Below are positions 52,414-54,248 of a stretch of 54,248 nucleotides of DNA, piece after piece. The notes under the pieces are model-generated. The model made no database searches. It was not told the origin of the DNA and worked only from the letters and a program-made list of their open reading frames with translations. The stretch is from CAWUIO01 sp963922455. Its GTDB lineage: Bacteria > Bacteroidota > Bacteroidia > Cytophagales > Microscillaceae. Location: contig CAWUIO010000037.1 of the NCBI GenBank assembly GCA_963922455.1, positions 1-54,248 on the forward strand, given 5' to 3'. Made by a program: the position numbers and the translations under genes. Numbering within the stretch: the stretch's first letter is position 1; each line of letters begins with the position of its first letter.

Positions 52414-52500
52414 AAGATCCCTCCCGTTGGTCGGGATGACAAAACAGCACTCTTGTCATTCCGACCAGCGGGAGGGATCTTCTGCCTGGGATGTACGGAG
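52414..52500. repeat. 87-bp hairpin repeat, right copy
   Basis: The arms 52414-52442 and 52453-52481 are 29-base inverted repeats with two mismatches around the loop AACAGCACTC, followed by the same 19-base tail as the left copy. It lies 85 bases upstream of the GIY-YIG start codon and 69 bases after the serine hydrolase stop. Confidence 0.9.
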
Positions 52501-52569
52501 GTTGAGCCTTATCCAAACGCCTTAACACCCAAATCCTTCCTACTGTCGCGGTGGTATTCTTTTGTGAAA

Positions 52570-53730
52570 CTACATCCCCTTATCCACCACCGCGTCTACG
52601 ACGCTTCCTATAAGTTTACGGGGGCTTAAGTCGGCATTCGACTGGCCAATGTTAGCCACAATCGTTAATTTTTGCTCCGGGCAGTAGAGCATGAGGGAGC
52701 CATAGTAGCCTCCGTGTCCGTAAAAAGAAAGGCCATTCAACTCATAACGGAAAATGCCCATCCCGGCATCTTTGTCGAAGGCTTGGGCGGGGTGAAGGTC
52801 AATCATATTCTCGAGGGTTTCGGCATTTTGGAAAAGCTTCTGGGCAAACAAGGCTTGAATAAAAACGCCCAATTCGCGGGTGTTGGAAATGAGTCCGCCG
52901 CCAGCCCACTCGTAGGAAGTGTTGATCTTTTTAGTAATGTTGATCTTGTTGATATAGGTATCCACCTGTTTGTCTTTTCCGTGCACATCCTCATAATATT
53001 CGAAATAGGTATTTTTCATGTTCAAAGGCTCTAAGATCCGCTCGCGGATGTTTTGAGGGAGGGATTTGCCCGTGATTTTCTCAATCATAAAGCCCAGGAG
53101 CATGTAGTTCATATCGGAGTAGTGGTAGCCTTCGCCCGGCCGACTCGTAGGTTGTTTGTGGAGCTTATACTTGTAGTAGCGTTTGATCACCTTGGGTACA
53201 TCATACTCCCGCTTTTTATGAAAGAGCACGCTGAGGACAAAGCGGGTTTCTTTGTCGGTAAAGATATCGGCGACCCCGCTGAGGTGGCGGAGGCATTGCT
53301 CTACGGTGATATCTTGGGATACGGGCCCTCCATCGTAGATCAAAAACTCCTCAAACTTCAAGTAGTCCCGATCTTGCACGTAGGGGCCAATCTTATCGTC
53401 CAGTTGGAGTTTGCCTTCTTCCAGGAGCTGCAAGGTGATCACCGAAACAAAGGTTTTGGTGATACTGGCGATTTTAAATTGGTCGTCGGCCTCGATGGGA
53501 GACTCGTCGCGGCCGCGGTAGCCCACCCCGTGTTGCAAATCTAAGCCACTAGCGGGGTGCTGAACATAGAGCATAAAGTTATGCACCGGGTGCTTGCCTT
53601 CGTGAACTAGAGTGGCTTGCATCAGGGAGTCGATGCGCTGTTTTTTGAGTTCCAGATGGCTTTGGGCCCGTAGGTCCAAGCTTACCATCCATAAGATCAA
53701 TAAAGTAAAAGCTAAGATAGATTTTTTCAT
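52570..53730 (-). CDS. Serine hydrolase of the beta-lactamase/PBP-like family (class C type)
   Basis: A 386-residue exported protein (signal MKKSILAFTLLILWMVSLDL, cleavage after RAQ). The active-site motifs of the beta-lactamase/transpeptidase-like superfamily are present: S-x-x-K in KIASITKTF near residue 90, Y-x-N as YSDMNYMLLG near residue 200, and HGG in HGHGGYYG-like context (FYGHGGYYGSLMLY) near residue 337. Family members include esterases, DD-peptidases and D-aminopeptidases; the substrate is open. The frame extends 14 codons upstream, but the ATG at 53730 gives a proper signal peptide. A very C-rich leader on the coding strand lies about 60 bases upstream. Confidence 0.9.
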   Translation of the reverse strand: MKKSILAFTLLILWMVSLDLRAQSHLELKKQRIDSLMQATLVHEGKHPVHNFMLYVQHPASGLDLQHGVGYRGRDESPIEADDQFKIASITKTFVSVITLQLLEEGKLQLDDKIGPYVQDRDYLKFEEFLIYDGGPVSQDITVEQCLRHLSGVADIFTDKETRFVLSVLFHKKREYDVPKVIKRYYKYKLHKQPTSRPGEGYHYSDMNYMLLGFMIEKITGKSLPQNIRERILEPLNMKNTYFEYYEDVHGKDKQVDTYINKINITKKINTSYEWAGGGLISNTRELGVFIQALFAQKLFQNAETLENMIDLHPAQAFDKDAGMGIFRYELNGLSFYGHGGYYGSLMLYCPEQKLTIVANIGQSNADLSPRKLIGSVVDAVVDKGM

Positions 53731-53788
53731 CGTGTTTATGGTTTTGAGGTTCATATACAATTTTGTTAACACGATGGAAAGACTCGCT

Positions 53789-53849
53789 GGGAGGGGGGGA
53801 AGGATGCAAGGGGGGTGGGTATTAACGGGGGGTTAACAGGGTATGGGGG
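53789..53849 (+). other. G-rich tract with G-quadruplex potential
   Basis: The plus strand holds at least six runs of three or more G within about 60 bases, separated by short spacers. It lies 60-120 bases upstream of the serine hydrolase start, on the template strand for that gene. Two GTTAAC/ATTAAC-type sites flank the runs. This composition is unlike anything else in the window. Confidence 0.6.
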
Positions 53850-53914
53850 TTTAGAGGTGGTTGAGTTGCTTCGTCAGAGTGAACATCCGCCTAAGTCTTG
53901 GGCAGCGAATTAAG

Positions 53915-53994
53915 GCTATGCGCTCCCAATTTGATTTCATCAGAACCCCAAACTGGCCCTTTTCGCTGACAAAAAATAAACTTAAACAGTTTCT
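53915..53994. mobile_element. Right-half remnant of the MITE-like element
   Basis: Nearly identical to 30956-31034: GCTATGCGCTCC at the start, AACTGGCCCTTTTCG in the middle and TAAACTTAAACAGTTTCT at the end. The matching left end (AGAAACTGTTT) is absent, so this is a truncated copy or a solo end. Confidence 0.75.
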
Positions 53995-54248
53995 AATACA
54001 GTATAAACTGGGCAAGCATAATCTACTATCCTCACACTCCCCATTCTATACCTCCCCCCCTCTACATAAATCATCTCAAAGCAATGGACGTTGACGGTTT
54101 CGGTGTAGGATTGGGGCATGGTTTTTTGGGTAAAGATTGCTTAGCCAGGTATTTCTCACTCCAGTTTTAAGAGAAATTATACAGATTTACTAGTTTAACG
54201 TGAGTTAAAGGGTTTAATCTTAGCAAAATACAATCTCAGCTTCTTGCA
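53995..54248. other. Right-edge sequence without a recognised gene
   Basis: AT-rich sequence with a C-rich patch (54035-54062). No credible coding frame, hairpin terminator or repeat copy was found. It may be the flank of a gene beyond the edge. Confidence 0.4.

Larger units (their letters stand above)
51873..52500. mobile_element. Candidate cassette: GIY-YIG gene between two direct hairpin repeats
   Basis: Two 87-bp direct repeats, each a long hairpin, bracket a 454-base interior whose only gene encodes a single-domain GIY-YIG nuclease. The layout recalls REP/RAYT units, where a nuclease-like enzyme sits between the palindromes it may act on. No transposase or target-site duplication is visible. 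Mobility is inference. Confidence 0.5.

Noticed and set aside
53861..54094. 77-codon frame at the right edge
   Set aside because: It runs through the MITE remnant and has no recognisable protein features.

Overview
The window looks like a chromosomal segment of a member of the Bacteroidota. The evidence is a 2178-residue surface protein with a type IX secretion (Por) C-terminal sorting domain, many Sec signal peptides with lipoboxes, a Wza/Wzc-type polysaccharide export pair, weak Shine-Dalgarno sequences and a cellulose-synthase-like glycosyltransferase cluster. A Saprospira-like (Saprospiria) origin is my guess from gene style and repeat load and was not tested. I saw no rRNA, tRNA or CRISPR array.

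Layout. 1-3.7 kb: two tandem prolyl-oligopeptidase-like secreted proteins on the minus strand; one runs off the left edge, and the complete one has lost its catalytic Ser and His. 3.9-5.4 kb: a TetR regulator and an alpha/beta hydrolase, each preceded by the same palindromic operator. 5.7-7.8 kb: a lipoprotein Gfo/Idh/MocA oxidoreductase translationally coupled to an ADP-ribosylglycohydrolase. 8.1-10.0 kb: argS. 10.4-28.0 kb: a surface-polysaccharide locus. A phosphoglycosyl transferase and a WecG/TagA-type transferase lie on the plus strand. Converging on them from the minus strand are an export lipoprotein (Wza type), a chain-length/autokinase protein (Wzc type), a flippase and a tight nine-gene run of glycosyltransferases with an O-antigen polymerase/ligase. 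Together these could build, flip, polymerise and export one glycan. 28.5-32.4 kb: small-molecule transferase, lipoproteins, DUF192 protein and a GH113-like glycosidase. 32.6-39.6 kb: a plus-strand run of a FAD oxidoreductase, a NapH/NosR-like polyferredoxin and three membrane-linked glycosyltransferases. 39.8-53.7 kb: small proteins, the giant beta-helix/T9SS protein, a PKD lipoprotein, a PPOX flavoprotein, an NTF2-like lipoprotein, a GIY-YIG protein between hairpin repeats, and a serine beta-lactamase-family hydrolase.

Most notable non-coding content. Nine intergenic copies of a 125-140 bp element occur at about 5.5, 7.9, 11.7, 22.8, 30.1, 31.3, 41.5, 50.5 and 50.85 kb. Its two stems change between copies in a compensatory way: the outer pair is GGCTT/AAGCC or GGCTG/CAGCC, and the inner stem differs in sequence in most copies yet stays complementary in eight of nine. 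This is what a conserved folded RNA (or folded single-stranded DNA) would show. In addition, a 97-residue GIY-YIG gene is bracketed by two 87-bp direct repeats, each itself a 29-bp-arm hairpin, and a 175-bp MITE-like inverted repeat has a half copy 23 kb away.

All calls come from reading sequence and translated proteins by eye. Family names are from recognition of motifs, not from database searches.
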